Below are positions 37,286-48,350 of a DNA stretch of 64,000 nt, one piece after another (within the stretch, counting starts at the first letter, position 1; each line of letters opens with the position of its first letter). The notes under the pieces were generated by a model. It did no database searches and had not been told where the DNA came from. It worked only from the letters and a program-made list of their open reading frames with translations. The position numbers and the translations under genes were made by a program. This DNA comes from Bombardia bombarda (lineage: Eukaryota; Ascomycota; Sordariomycetes; Sordariales; Lasiosphaeriaceae), in assembly GCA_030512295.1 (NCBI GenBank), contig JAULSR010000004.1:930001-994000 (forward strand), given 5' to 3'.

Positions 37286-38390
37286 ATGATTGTCGAGGTA
37301 AGCAAATAACCCTCGAGGCACCGCGCCGCCCCCCCTGTACGGCTGGCAGCCTGCGAAGCTCAGGGGAGCTCAAGGTCGAGTCCCAGGTATCGTGGCTAAC
37401 GTAAATGGGAAAACCACAGCGCAAGATCAAGGTGGTGACGGAGCAACACAACATGTACGTATAGCCTTGCTACTCTCTCACTGCAGTGGCATCTGTGAAG
37501 CTGCCTGCAGCTTAGGTACCGGGGCGCGACCCAGCTGACATAAGCTACTTCTACCAGTGACAAGCCCGCCGAACATGAAGGCTTTCCCATGAAGGAGTGG
37601 ACGGTCGAGATCTTCGTCCTCGACCAAGACGGCAGGGAGAGGCCCGCAAAGTGCTTCACGAAGGCTGTATATCACCTTCACCCATCGTTCGCCAACGCCA
37701 CTCAGAGTAAGAGCCCACGCGCCCTCGGCTGCGACTCGAGGAAGCAAGCACGGAAACAAAACCAGCAGCTAACACTCGGGTACAGCCTTCACGGAGCCGC
37801 CCTTCAAATGCACAAACGAAGGATGGGGCGAGTTCGAGATGTCGATCGACATGTTCACGACTGAGAAGGGCGGGAAGTCGACGATTCTCCACGACCTCAA
37901 CTTTGCGTCCCCGACGTACCAACAAATCCACACCATTCAGTTCAAGAACCCGTCGCAAGCGCTGCAGCAGATCTTGCGCGAGACCGGGCCGCTCCCGTCA
38001 GACGAGGAGCGCAAGCTGAAGAAGGTGGACGGCGGGAAGAAGAAGAAGTCGTTCGATGTCGAGAAGATGGCGGACGGCCTTGTCAAGCTCTCTGAGGAGG
38101 ACTTGCTGCATGTGATTCAGTTGATCCATGATAATAAGGATGACAATACGTATATCCAGAATAATCTTGACGGTATGTATTGGGTGTATCCTCCCGGGGA
38201 GGTATTGGTGGATGGATGTGTATGCTGACAATTGTGGACAGCTGGCGAATTCTCAGTCGACTTGTACACCCTCCCAGACGGTCTGATGAAGACTATCTGG
38301 GATCTCTTGGTATGTCGCAACGACTTTTATTCCAAGCGCCGACGACTGACTGACTAACTCTGGGTTTAGGTCCGAGCTGCTGTTGTCTAG
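37286..38390 (+). CDS. TAF14: YEATS-domain protein Taf14
   Basis: Six coding exons: 37286-37297, 37420-37454, 37558-37706, 37786-38172, 38242-38309 and 38370-38390. They join in phase to 223 residues, close to yeast Taf14 (244). The YEATS domain spans about 5-130 (KIKVVTEQHNIDKPAEHEGF, MKEWTVEIFVLDQDGRERPA, TFTEPPFKCTNEGWGEFEM). It reads acylated lysines on histone H3. A short Lys-rich linker (KVDGGKKKKS) precedes a helical C-terminal ET-like domain (about 160-223), which binds short peptides in partner subunits. Taf14 is shared by TFIID, TFIIF, SWI/SNF, INO80 and NuA3. The start (MIVE) lies on a 12-nt exon and is the least certain point; a further upstream exon is possible. The final exon encodes only VRAAVV. 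Confidence 0.88.
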
Positions 38391-38883
38391 TAGTCACGAC
38401 ACTCGTGATCTCAATTCTAGACTGGGATGTGCTGCACACCGCATAGTCTCTGCTACACTTTGCTTCACACACCACACAAATATATGCACCAGTAATCCGA
38501 GAGACCTCAATACTAGTAGACGCATCTTTCTCATTACTGGTACGGGGTTCATCCACCCCCTTTCTAGCATATATCCATACACTATCTTATCTACCCTCCT
38601 TCTCCGCGCATTGCTATGGCGTATTTGGCGTCGGGCGGAGAACAAAAGATTGGGTGTTTCTTTCAAGAAGGAAACTTACGCAATGCCGTACACGGCAGGT
38701 TATGGGCATTGCTGATGACGCGAGCAAAAAAATCTTGGTTGCTGCTGGTTTCCCCCCTTTTTTTTTCTAGCCCGGGGTGGCTTTTTCTTTTTCTTTTCCT
38801 TTTTTTGGTGGTTTCTTCTTCTGGCTCCTTTTTTGCCTAGTCTTTTTGACTTGGAGATGGAAATATGAGGATCGATGGGTCGC

Positions 38884-38908
38884 TGGATGGATGGATGGAT
38901 GGATGGAT
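38884..38908 (+). repeat. (TGGA)6 microsatellite
   Basis: Six tandem TGGA units in the 3' flank of TAF14. A similar (GGAT)6 tract occurs at 44966-44990 in the 3' flank of the Zn2Cys6 gene. Likely polymorphic simple sequence. Confidence 0.95.
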
Positions 38909-39166
38909 AGGCGTTTTGTTTTCCTCTTCAGGGACAAAAGAAACATGGAAGGGGAACTTAGTACATCTATCTGAATGAATTAGGAATTCTATACAATATT
39001 TCTAGCTTTTGCTGGTTACCTGCTACTTATTTACTGCTGGTTGTTGTGGGTGGTTGTGTCTGTTACTGGTGGTTGGTAATAGTCTTCTTTGAGCGTACAT
39101 CCATGCGGTCGTTGACGTTTCGAGTGTATCGGGTACTGGGTGCTCAATTCATTGGGTTCGATATGC

Positions 39167-39184
39167 TTTTTTTTTTTTTTTTTT
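39167..39184 (+). repeat. Poly-T run (18 T)
   Basis: Homopolymer in an intergenic region, of the kind prone to length miscalls. Confidence 0.9.
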
Positions 39185-41241
39185 GAGGGTGGGTGTTTGT
39201 CATTGGGTGGTTTGCTGGTTTGCTTAACTTACTAGTTTGCTAGATGGGATGGATTGGGAATGAGAATGGACGATTGAATACACTATTCATATTTGGATTT
39301 TTTATCGAGGGATAGGAGAACTATCTACGGTTGCTTGGTATCCTAGATAATCGGCTGTGCTTGCTTACCGTGAAGTTATCTCTACTGGCGCTACTGACAC
39401 TTAGATGGTGAAGATGACTGAATTTATTCCCTTCTCGAGGGAGGGCATGTAGTTCATTCTCTGCTACAGCATCGATCAGAAAGTCCGTTTACACATACCA
39501 TTGGTACCTACCTGGGTGCAACTGGACTTTCTGATTGTAACTGTATCTGGGATGGTGAACTACGCACTTTCTTGCTTGCTTACGTCGAGCAGCTATGTTG
39601 CCATAATCACGTATTTATCATAGCCGTACGTGTTTCGGCCCTTTCATGTTTCTGTTCTCGATCCAGCTATTTTCTATTCCGGTCTAAGCCATAGGCCCCC
39701 GCAATCACATCAGAAGAAAATTGGGGTTATTAATCGAATAGGAACAGCCTGAAGTGTCCGACTGTGGTGACCCAACCCTTTGCCGCGTGACTCTCAGGGG
39801 CCGTTTTGACATCAAATCTTCCTTGGTTTATTGCCTGCTGTATTAATGTATAGATAGCTTGAGGTTCCGTCTGCTATGCAGCTTTTGCTGGTTGCATGGC
39901 AGACGCGTGACCTGTCAGTGCCGCCCGTGTGAGGCGAGGACTCGGCGGGATTTGGGAGGACTTGGTTTGTGATTCGCTGCTTTGCGCAACGCCTTCGATT
40001 CCCACATCCATTTTGGGCCTGTCTCGAGGCACACGCATCGACACCCGACACACACAACGCAAGTCGGAAACGATGGAGACGGATACCGACCGAGGTGTGG
40101 CAAGCGAATGAGGAGAATACTTGTGCATTTTTCTTCAGGAAGATGTAAAACCTGCTCGAGGCGAGTGACTACTGAAAGGACGGTAATCGAGATTCTCAAG
40201 AGCGATCCAATGTTGCTCGCAAAACCCGGCAAGATGGAGGAGGGCGATTGAATACTACACTATCTGGAAGGCACTGATGCATTCTTATCAAGACACACCG
40301 ACGAGACGTCGCAGAGCCAGCCGATTGTTGGCTGCTGCATATGGCCAATTGGATGCAACTGGTTCTTTCATTCGTCCGTTCTTCCATGGATGCCTTGCTG
40401 CATCTTTGAACCTTTGCAGCCTTGTTGGTTCCCACCTGTTGCGACATTGCCATTGTCTGGTGGCCTATCGCCGTGCCCGTGGGTCACGGGAGCGTCTTGG
40501 AACGGCTGGGGGAGACCGCCGGGAGGGTTATTGTGCCGCGGATGCGTCGTCAGGCTTTTTTTTTCCCACTTTGCTTACCTATATAGATAGGTGAGGTAGT
40601 GTACATGTAGAAACTTGGGATGCCTTTCGGGTTCTCGTGCAAGGTTTCTTCGTCTGCAAGCTGCTGCATATATCCGTGTCTGTTCTCGAGCCCGGTGTTG
40701 TTACCTTAGCTTTCAATTGCGTGTGTGTGCCTGTTATCCATCCGTACACTTACCAGCCTGAGACCCCTATCCGAACTTTTGTCCACAATGTGCAGGGGTT
40801 GGTGTGAATGTGGGTTAAGGTACTTTAGATGCATGCCGTCAGCGACCTAATCTGCTAATCTCTTGTATCCGTAACCCCCAAAACCCTCTACCAGACCCTC
40901 AATCAATCAGCATTCTACTCCCCAATCCCCACCCCGCAGTAACAACCTGGAACCCGGCACCTGGAAGCTCTCTTTGGGTTCCAGGCAGCTTCCCGGGATT
41001 TATTCCCAGCCCCAGGGCTTCAAGCCAGACCGTTCCTGTCCCGCCGGCGCGCTGGTTCCATCTCTGACCCAGGACTGGACCTGAGACTAAACCGGCTCGG
41101 TGCACTCAGTGCTCGGCACACCGCACGCACGTCGCGACCTGCGACTTGGCCCTTCCCGACGCCCCTCGACCTTGACGGTGCGGCATCCGACTCGACCCGT
41201 GGAAAGCCATTGACCCGCGCCCGCGTACGGCACCCCTCCGC

Positions 41242-41269
41242 GCCCTCGCCCTCGCCCTCGCCCTCGCCC
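41242..41269 (+). repeat. (GCCCTC)4 hexamer repeat just upstream of a start codon
   Basis: Four GCCCTC units end a few bases before the ATG at 41273. An in-frame ATG at 41210 would translate this tract as a Ser-Pro repeat; I prefer 41273 as the start, which leaves it in the leader. Confidence 0.85.
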
Positions 41270-41272
41270 ATC

Positions 41273-44200
41273 ATGGCGCAATATGCCGCGTCGGCCGCCG
41301 CCCAGCACTCGCTGTCCCCGACCTCCCCCGTCGCCCGCTCGTCCTCGTCGGCCGGTGGCGGGTCAGCCCCTCCGCAGACCCCATCTGGTGCGGGTACGGG
41401 CACGAGTGGGTCTGCATCTGCATCTGGTCCTCCAGCATCAGGCGGTCCCGGCTCCGGCTCCGGCTCCCAGGCCGGTGGCGGCCTCTCGTCGCAGCACAAG
41501 CGCGTCTACCAGGCCTGCATCCCGTGCCGTCGGCGCAAGGTCCGCTGCGACCTGGGCTCTGTCGACAACCCCCACGACCCGCCCTGTGTGCGCTGTCGTC
41601 GCGAGAGCAAGGAGTGTTACTTCAGCGCCACCCGTCGCAAGCGCAAGCTCGACGACGGCACCACCATCGACACCCTCGACGACCTCGACCACGACGACTA
41701 CATCCTCCGCAACGGCCGCAAGCAGATGCGCGGTGGCGCCGAATCGCCCCCTCCCGTTCCCCAGGTCGACCGCCGCATGTACAGCGATGTCCCCCTCACC
41801 CCAGGCGGCAGCCGCGGGCGCGCACAGCCCTTGAGGAGACCCGGCGACCCGCCGGCAAGTGCAGGCACAGACTCTGTCAGGGGTGACGGCGGCGGCGGCG
41901 CTGGCGAGTTTGGATGTGGAGAGCCCAACACGCCCCTGGAGAACTTTGAGGCCAAGTCGGTCATGCGGAGGGAGGTATACGGGCCCCACGATGCCCTGGA
42001 TTTGCTCTACAAAGCAGCCACCGACAAGTCAGTGGATTTCAGCCGCATTGCGGCCGACAAGCTACCACGTACTGATCTTTTGCCCCTGAATAGCCCCTCA
42101 CACAAGCACGATGAAAATCCCGGCTCAGCCGGCATGCCCTCGCAGTCCAATACCCTCCATGCTCGTCCAGATGTCGGCTCGCGCAAGTCGTCGCACAATC
42201 GTGACAAATCTGGCAGCTACCACAGCCGCCACGCCTCCCGACAGGAGGGCGCCGCTGATCAACCTATTGACCCCGAGCTGACCAAGCGGGACCCTTCGTC
42301 TGAGCCAGGCTACGTCGAGGCGCTCAAGGCTTGGGCGCGCTTTCGCTTCGTGCGGGCCGGATGGTTCACTGCTCAAGAAGCTATGGACTATATCGAATAG
42401 TATGAACTGACCCCCCCTAAATCCCTAACCCTCTTGACCCCGGTCCCCCTTTCTGACGCCGTTACCGTAGCTACTACGACTATCTCTCGCCCCTTACCCC
42501 TATTTCGCCTCCCACATTCCGCAGCCCCGCATCTCACCTAACGCTATTGACCGAGGAGCCTATATTAGCCGTCACGCTCCTGACCATCTCCTCGAGGTAT
42601 CGCACTATGCCTGGCACTGGTGGCAACTGCCGCTCGCACGCCATTCACGAGGTTCTGTGGACCTATCTCAGGGGCATGATCGAGCGCGTAGTTTGGGGCC
42701 AGGAAGCGTTTGGTGGAGGCTTCTGCGGGTCGGGCGCTGACGACACGCAAAACTCGAGCACCGCGCCTTGGAGGGGCCTTCGTCGCGGCAGTCTCAGGAC
42801 CTTTGGGACGATCGAGTCTCTGATGATTCTCACCGAGTGGCACCCGCGGGCCCTCCACTTCCCACCTGACGAAGCTATTGACGAGCTACTGCTTCCCTCG
42901 TACGAGTCGCAGTTTCAGCTGGATGGCGACGGAAACCAAAGACCCAACGCTGGAATCGGCGGGAGGAGGATTGAGAGTTGGCTGGAGCCTGCTTGGCGAA
43001 GCGACCGCATGTGCTGGATGTTGCTGAGCACTGGCATGGGCCTGGCGTACGAGCTTGGGGTCTTTGACGATATTGACGAGATGCTTGTTGCTGGGACTAT
43101 CACGCGGCCAGAGTATGAAGAGGAGACATATCGTCTGAGAGCGTATCGCATCAAAAGGCTACTTTTGATCTACCTCAGCCAACTCGCGGGTCGCCTTGGC
43201 TGGACCAATATGGTGCCCGAAAATCTTCGCAAGTCGGATCCGGTAGTGTCACGAAGACGGCCCCACTCCGTCGAAGGAACAACCCCGGGGACAAACCCAT
43301 CTTCTCTATCTAACGCATTCAACTACATACCAGACTTGGAACTAGACGACCAAATAATACACTGCTGGGCTGGGATCAGCAATGCCATGCATATCGGCAA
43401 CGAGAAGCTGTTTCGATCAAGGAAGCACACCACCGATATCATCCAGAGCGGAAGATACATCACCCTGCTGAAAGACTTCCAACCCATGCTTAGGGAATGG
43501 TGGAAGGAGTTTGAGCGGTTCCCGCTGCCCCCCTATATCCGACACATACTCACCATCGAATACGAATACGTCCGGATCTATGTCAACTCACTTTCCCTAC
43601 AGGCTGTCGTTGAGCGCTGCACTAACAATGCTGGTGGAGCATCGGCCCCAGGGGGGAGCGTATCGGGAAGCTCTGCACCCCAGCTCTCACCCCAGACACA
43701 GAATTACTACGGCAAACTGCCATTAGGACAGCTCGGCGGCTTTGGTGCTGAAGACCAAGAATACGTCAAGGAGGTTGTCAATGGCAGCCGAAATCTCTTG
43801 CGTACGGTCGTTGAGGGCCTGCTGCCAGATGACTACCTCAAGCACGCACCTGTAAGAACATACTTCCGCATCATCAGCGGCGCCATGTTTCTGCTCAAGA
43901 CGTTTGCTCTCGGCGCGCCGAAATCGGACGTGGAGATCAGCATCAATCTGATGGATCAGACTGTGAATGCGCTCAGGACCTGTGTGGTGGATGACGTTCA
44001 CCTGGGGATACGCTTTGCCGACATGCTTGAGACATTGACCAGCCGTCTGCGCAACCGCTTTATTCACGCTCCGCCACCGCCGTTGTCTACGACGGATGGC
44101 AGGTCGCCTGTAGCAAACCAGGTTGATTCGACGATGAATGGTGGCGGCGGTGGTCTTAATGGTCATGGGCTTGGACATATGAGCACGAATGAGATTTGGT

Positions 44201-44726
44201 CAAAGATGAGAGAGGTGGCTGGCGGTCATGGTAGGTCCCCCATTCCAACCAAAAGTGGTCGACGATTCTTGACATGTTTCTTTGGCTGATCAATCACAAC
44301 GCAACAACAACAGAGCGCTCCAGCACCCCGGCCAACATCTCAGCCACGCCATGGGACCTCACAACGGGCAACTTTCCGTACCCGTCTGGATCCGCGTCCA
44401 TGTTTGGACCATCCACGCCGGCCGCGACAACAGGGCTTCATGACCATGGCAATGGTAACGGCAACAACAACGGTAATGGCCACGGCCACGGCATGGTGCC
44501 CGACAGCAGCAGCCTGTTTGACAACTCGGACTGGAACAACCCCAGCACCGAGATGTGGTACCTGCCTCCCGGGGCGGCCTTCTTTCAGAACCTGGGCGAG
44601 GCGACAAACGTGTCGATGACGGCCGAGGGCGTGAATATTGGCGGGATTGATTTGCTTGAGTACATGGCTATGGACCCGATCGATGCGAATATGGATCAGG
44701 GGTTTATGGATGCGAATGGGTATTGA
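41273..44726 (+). CDS. Zn2Cys6 fungal transcription factor (Aro80-like)
   Basis: Exons 41273-42399, 42471-44230 and 44314-44726 join in phase to 1,099 residues. The binuclear zinc cluster is C82-x2-C85-x6-C92-x12-C105-x2-C108-x6-C115, in YQACIPCRRRKVRCDLG and PPCVRCRRESKECYF. A basic RRKRK stretch follows, then a disordered linker. A fungal-type middle homology region begins near 355 (YVEALKAWARFRFV, EAMDYIEYYYDYLSPLTP, EEPILAVTLLTISSRY). The order and wording recall the Aro80 family of regulators of aromatic amino acid use, but I cannot separate it from sister families by eye. The C-terminus is Asn/Gly/His-rich and then acidic, ending LLEYMAMDPIDANM, a plausible activation domain. The start at 41273 is preferred over 41210 because the latter only adds a Ser-Pro repeat. 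Confidence 0.88.
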
Positions 44727-44965
44727 GAAAGAGAAAGATGGATGGATGGGGTGACCCGATTAGCTTGGTATACCGAGATTGAACCGTGGTGTGCTATGTT
44801 TTGTGTTTTGTCGTTGTTGGGAGGGCATTTGACTAGGTTATGTTTGGATGTTGAGAGCGGGTAGAAAGGAAGAATGGGCGAATGGGAAACCAAAAGAACA
44901 GAAAAAAGGAGGAACGCTGAAATTCTTTTTTAACATGGCGAAAAGAAAAAAAAAGGGAAGGCACG

Positions 44966-44990
44966 GGATGGATGGATGGATGGATGGATG
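44966..44990 (+). repeat. (GGAT)6 microsatellite
   Basis: Six tandem GGAT units in a 3' flank, the same tetranucleotide as the tract at 38884-38908. Confidence 0.95.
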
Positions 44991-45736
44991 AAAAATCTGG
45001 GGCCGTCTTCCGTCGAGACTGGCTGATTTGACTGGATGGAAGGCTGTTGGATAGGCAGGTTGATTGATTGGTCGCGCGAATGAGCTAGGCAAGTTTGGTT
45101 ACCTACCCTCAAAGAGGTAAATGGCGATGGGGACATGGAAATTTGATACCGAGGCGTATATGGATGGACTTTAGCTGACGGACGGACGTCATGGGATATC
45201 GTTTCTTTTTTTTGTGTGTGTTCTTTGCGAGGGTTTTTTCTCGGGCTATTCACTTACCCGTTTTTCCATTCTTCATAGCAAGCAGCAGCAGGAGCCGTCG
45301 TTTGTTTTCTTGCTCAACGCGATGATTAGTTCTTGAGCTTTTTCTGAGATTGTTTCTTGTTTTCCATTCGCTCCGCGTTTCCTGCATCGGCAATTAATGC
45401 TTTGAGAAGGTTGAAGAGATGGATGGGGATTATCCAAGTGGTTGTTTTGCTTGGAACCGAGGTGAGCTGATGGTGTGCTGGTGGTACTTTACAGCCACTG
45501 GCAGTATTCACCTGTGGCTTGCTCTGTTGTTGGTTCATCTCTCCAAGTAGGAATTGGGTTATTTGAGCTGGGAAGAGACTACTTGGTTGTTTCAGTTTTT
45601 CCTTTTATTGGCGTTTAGTTTGGCTGGATGTTCAAATGACGCGTCAAAGAGACTGGCGAATGGCATACGAAAAGACGTTTCAGAGGGGGGAGATGAGCAA
45701 AAATATAGATACCCCTTGGGAAAACAGCGCGCAGGA

Positions 45737-45754
45737 TTTTTTTTTTTTTTTTTT
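45737..45754 (+). repeat. Poly-T run (18 T)
   Basis: Homopolymer in a non-coding flank; no associated gene. Confidence 0.9.
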
Positions 45755-46285
45755 GGCTGGCTTGCTGGCCTCTATTTACTCTAGCTGCTTGCTTCCTCGT
45801 GTTTTGCTTTTTTTTTGGCATAGCCTCTTTCAAGGTCATTTGGCTCTACTACATGACTTTTGACTTGTTCTGGCCTGCTTTGTTTATCTCAGTACTATTA
45901 TTACCTAGCTCCGCGTACGATTCCGTCACCATGTCGGGGCCAAAGCCTCTGAAGAGAAGGGATTGGAGACATTAGTTGTGAGTTCAAGTGATTTGAACAA
46001 CACCAGGTTCATTGGCTCTTGTCCATGTCTCACATAGCTAGGTAACTAGGTAGCTACTTACAACTCAGTGAGCCCTGTCAGTGTTTTAATTTATGAACTT
46101 GAAAATTCACCGACGTATAGTGAGCCAATCTGCGGTGTTTTTGGTCTTTACTTTGGTTGCGAGTCTTACAAAATCTCTATACGACACTGGGGTCTGATAT
46201 GTACAAAATACCCCCCAATTGACCGTTGACACCAGCGTCAGGTCTATACCTCATTCCTGTCCTCATCATGCCCGCGGTCTGGGGT

Positions 46286-46943
46286 CTAGAGAGGGTACGA
46301 AGTAGCGGGGAGCGATTCGAGGTGCTTCCGGTGGTGCTCATTTGCCTGGGTACATATGATACTCAGCTGATTATTCCATAAGCTTGAGGGCCAGTAGTAC
46401 TCACGTAGGGCAGGCCGCAGTAGTTGCAGCTGCAGATCTCGGCCTTGTCGGTGTTGATGAAAATCCTGGGGTGTCCTCCAGCGCCACCACCGCCGTCACA
46501 GGAGACGATGCGGTCGTGCGTCCAGCGTACGGGCTGCTTGTGGACGAGCTCCATGGCAGAGTAGGGCGCCGGCTGTTCAGTGTGATTTTGTATGAGTATT
46601 TTTATAGCTGTCTTATCCATTGCGATTTCCGGGGTCTCACCTGGAGGCTGAAGTCGGTCTGCTCGAAGCGGGGGCCCGTCATGGCCTGCGAGCGCGGCTT
46701 CTGGCTGCGGGACCAGACTTCTGCGCGGTTGGGTGCCTGCTGGACGGCGGTGGGCTCGGGGATGTCCTCGACCTGGGACGCTGGGGTCTGGGTGGCCGTG
46801 GTCTTGGGCGCGACCGCTGCGGATTCCAATTGACGGCCCGTCGTGGCAAAGGACCGCTGCAAAGCGGCGCATTGGCGCGACAGCGTCTGCGCTACCCGCA
46901 ACCGTGAGGCGTACATTGTGGTGTTGCGGATGAGGGTGCTCAT
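46286..46943 (-). CDS. NDUFS6: Complex I zinc subunit NDUFS6 (18.4 kDa type)
   Basis: Exons 46943-46641, 46572-46405 and 46345-46286 (introns of 68 and 59 nt) join in phase to 176 residues. The N-terminus is a clear mitochondrial presequence: Arg/Ser-rich, without acidic residues for about 38 positions, with an RSFATTGR cleavage region. The mature part carries the motif FEQTDFSLQPAPYSAMELV and the zinc-binding end AEICSCNYCGLPYANEHHRK. Its Cys and His residues form the CHCC zinc site of this family. The subunit sits in the peripheral arm of NADH:ubiquinone oxidoreductase at the N/Q module junction and is needed late in assembly. It is divergent from the Mpp6-like gene. Assignment is firm. Confidence 0.95.
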
Positions 46944-47367
46944 GGGGGAGCTCTGTCTGGACGGACAGCGGCGGGAGCGTGATCTAGGTACTGAAACGAG
47001 GTGTTGAGGTGAGCTTCGCCCGCCTCGCTGCGACCTTGACGGCTGATCTTCGGTTCAACTACAGGCCACCAGACCACCAGTGAGCCCGCCCCCACACAAG
47101 CTTTTGGGCTGCACCTAAGTCTAGCGGGCGGCTTTAGCTTCCGAGCCTCGAGCGTGCCTGTCCATTTTTATTTCCCAACATCTTCGGAACCCAATTCTTC
47201 AAACCTTGCCTACCACAAACACACATAAATACGCAAAAACGACCGAGAATTTTTGTCACGTCGAGCAACTCGAGAACTACCTCGTAAATTCTGGTGTCAG
47301 AAACCACATTTTACTGACCACAGAAGAGACCACCGGCGCAGCGCATTGCCTGCGACGAGCTTCCATC
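46944..47367. promoter_or_regulatory. Divergent promoter region NDUFS6 / Mpp6-like gene
   Basis: 424 bases separate the two start codons. Part of the right side is open in the frame of the Mpp6-like gene back to 47206 but is not protein-like, and I treat it as leader. No specific factor site stands out. Confidence 0.6.
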
Positions 47368-48350
47368 ATGGCACCACCCACAATTACCATTCCTACCGGC
47401 GGACCGCCCGTCATGTCGAAACAATCGACGCCAAAGACCATGTCTTCTCGTCTTATGACGATGAAGTTCATGCAGAGGGGTGTGGCTGCGTCTGCGTCCA
47501 CCCCTGAGGCTGCCACGCCTACGACCCCGAGGACCGACGAGGAGGGGTCGTCGGCAAAGCGCCGAAAGGTAGCCCACATGTCGGCGCCCAGCACGCCCAG
47601 CACACCCACAGCACTGTATGACCGGAAAGCTCTCGAGGCCGCCAAGGAGGAGGAGGAACGGAAGTACAAGGAGGCCATAGAGAAGCGCGCCCTCGAACTG
47701 GGCGACTCTCACTGGGTCCTGGACGGCGTTTCTGCCTCGCACAAGGAAACGCGCCCGTCGCTGAATGTTGTCCAAGTTGGCTTTGCCCAGATTGACTCTC
47801 CAGGCGTGCCGGATGAAAGCGAATTCTCGTCCTATGGGGTTAATATGGCTACCAAGCCTCCCCCCTTCCGCCAATTCAACATGAGTAAGGCAAAGGTACG
47901 TCCACTTCGTATTACAGATTGCAGAGAGACTCCATTTACGGGGCCTCGGGCTGACGGAACACTTCTTATTAGGCCAATGATGTCACAGAAAAGGCTAAGG
48001 ATGATAGTGATAGTTCAGAGGACTCTGGTGATGAGCACTCTGAGGGTGAGAGCTCAGCTGGCCCACAAGATGCGTCGGCACGCGGTCGGCGAAATACCGC
48101 CACTGACACACCGCTCAAGCGAGCCAGATCTAACGTCTCCTTCTCAGACAAGAGAAACGAGGAGCGACAGAGGGCACAGCAGATGGCGAGGGAGCGACGC
48201 AAGAAAGATGTCAGGCTGAACCAACTGACATCGATATCCTCGGCAGGTTCTCAGTCTTTCCAGCAACGGCCCTCGCCCACCACCATGACCTGCCATGGCT
48301 GTGGAAAGGTCGGGCACAGGATTGCCGAGTGCCCTAAAAGGACGCACTGA
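47368..48350 (+). CDS. Mpp6-like exosome cofactor with C-terminal CCHC zinc knuckle
   Basis: Exons 47368-47895 and 47973-48350, with a 77-nt intron, give 301 residues. The N-terminal part carries an Mpp6-type signature: MSSRLMTMKFMQRG at about 28-41 and DSHWVLD near 116. Human MPP6 has the equivalent MKFMQRG and HWYLD blocks. Yeast Mpp6 bridges the helicase Mtr4 to the nuclear RNA exosome. A long acidic Ser-rich stretch (DDSDSSEDSGDEHSEGESS) and a basic helix (RNEERQRAQQMARERRKKD) follow. The protein ends in a CCHC knuckle, CHGCGKVGHRIAEC, a single-stranded nucleic-acid binder. The knuckle is absent from the yeast and human proteins as I know them. The family call is moderate, the knuckle certain. 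The upstream ATG at 47206 would add 54 unconvincing residues. Confidence 0.82.

Larger units (their letters stand above)
38391..41272. other. 2.9 kb gap before the Zn2Cys6 gene
   Basis: T-rich 3' flank with several T runs (18 T at 39167-39184) and a TGGA tetranucleotide repeat at 38884-38908. From about 40860 it is C-rich, and the last 30 bases before the start are a GCCCTC hexamer repeat. A GGTACCTACCTGGG motif is near 39504. No coding sequence or RNA gene is recognised. Confidence 0.55.
44727..46285. other. Convergent gap between the Zn2Cys6 gene and NDUFS6
   Basis: 1.6 kb of two 3' flanks. It includes the (GGAT)6 tract at 44966-44990 and an 18-T run at 45737-45754. GGTA/CTAG motifs lie near 46040-46060. 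Open frames here are short and rich in simple sequence. No gene is recognised. Confidence 0.6.

Noticed and set aside
39150..39170. GGTTCGATA resembling a tRNA B box
   Set aside because: The motif departs from the B-box consensus at its end and no cloverleaf or A box can be drawn around it; the following 18 T are one of many T runs.
46363..46933. Plus- and minus-strand frames overlapping the NDUFS6 gene
   Set aside because: They conflict with the NDUFS6 exons, which give a complete presequence and zinc site.
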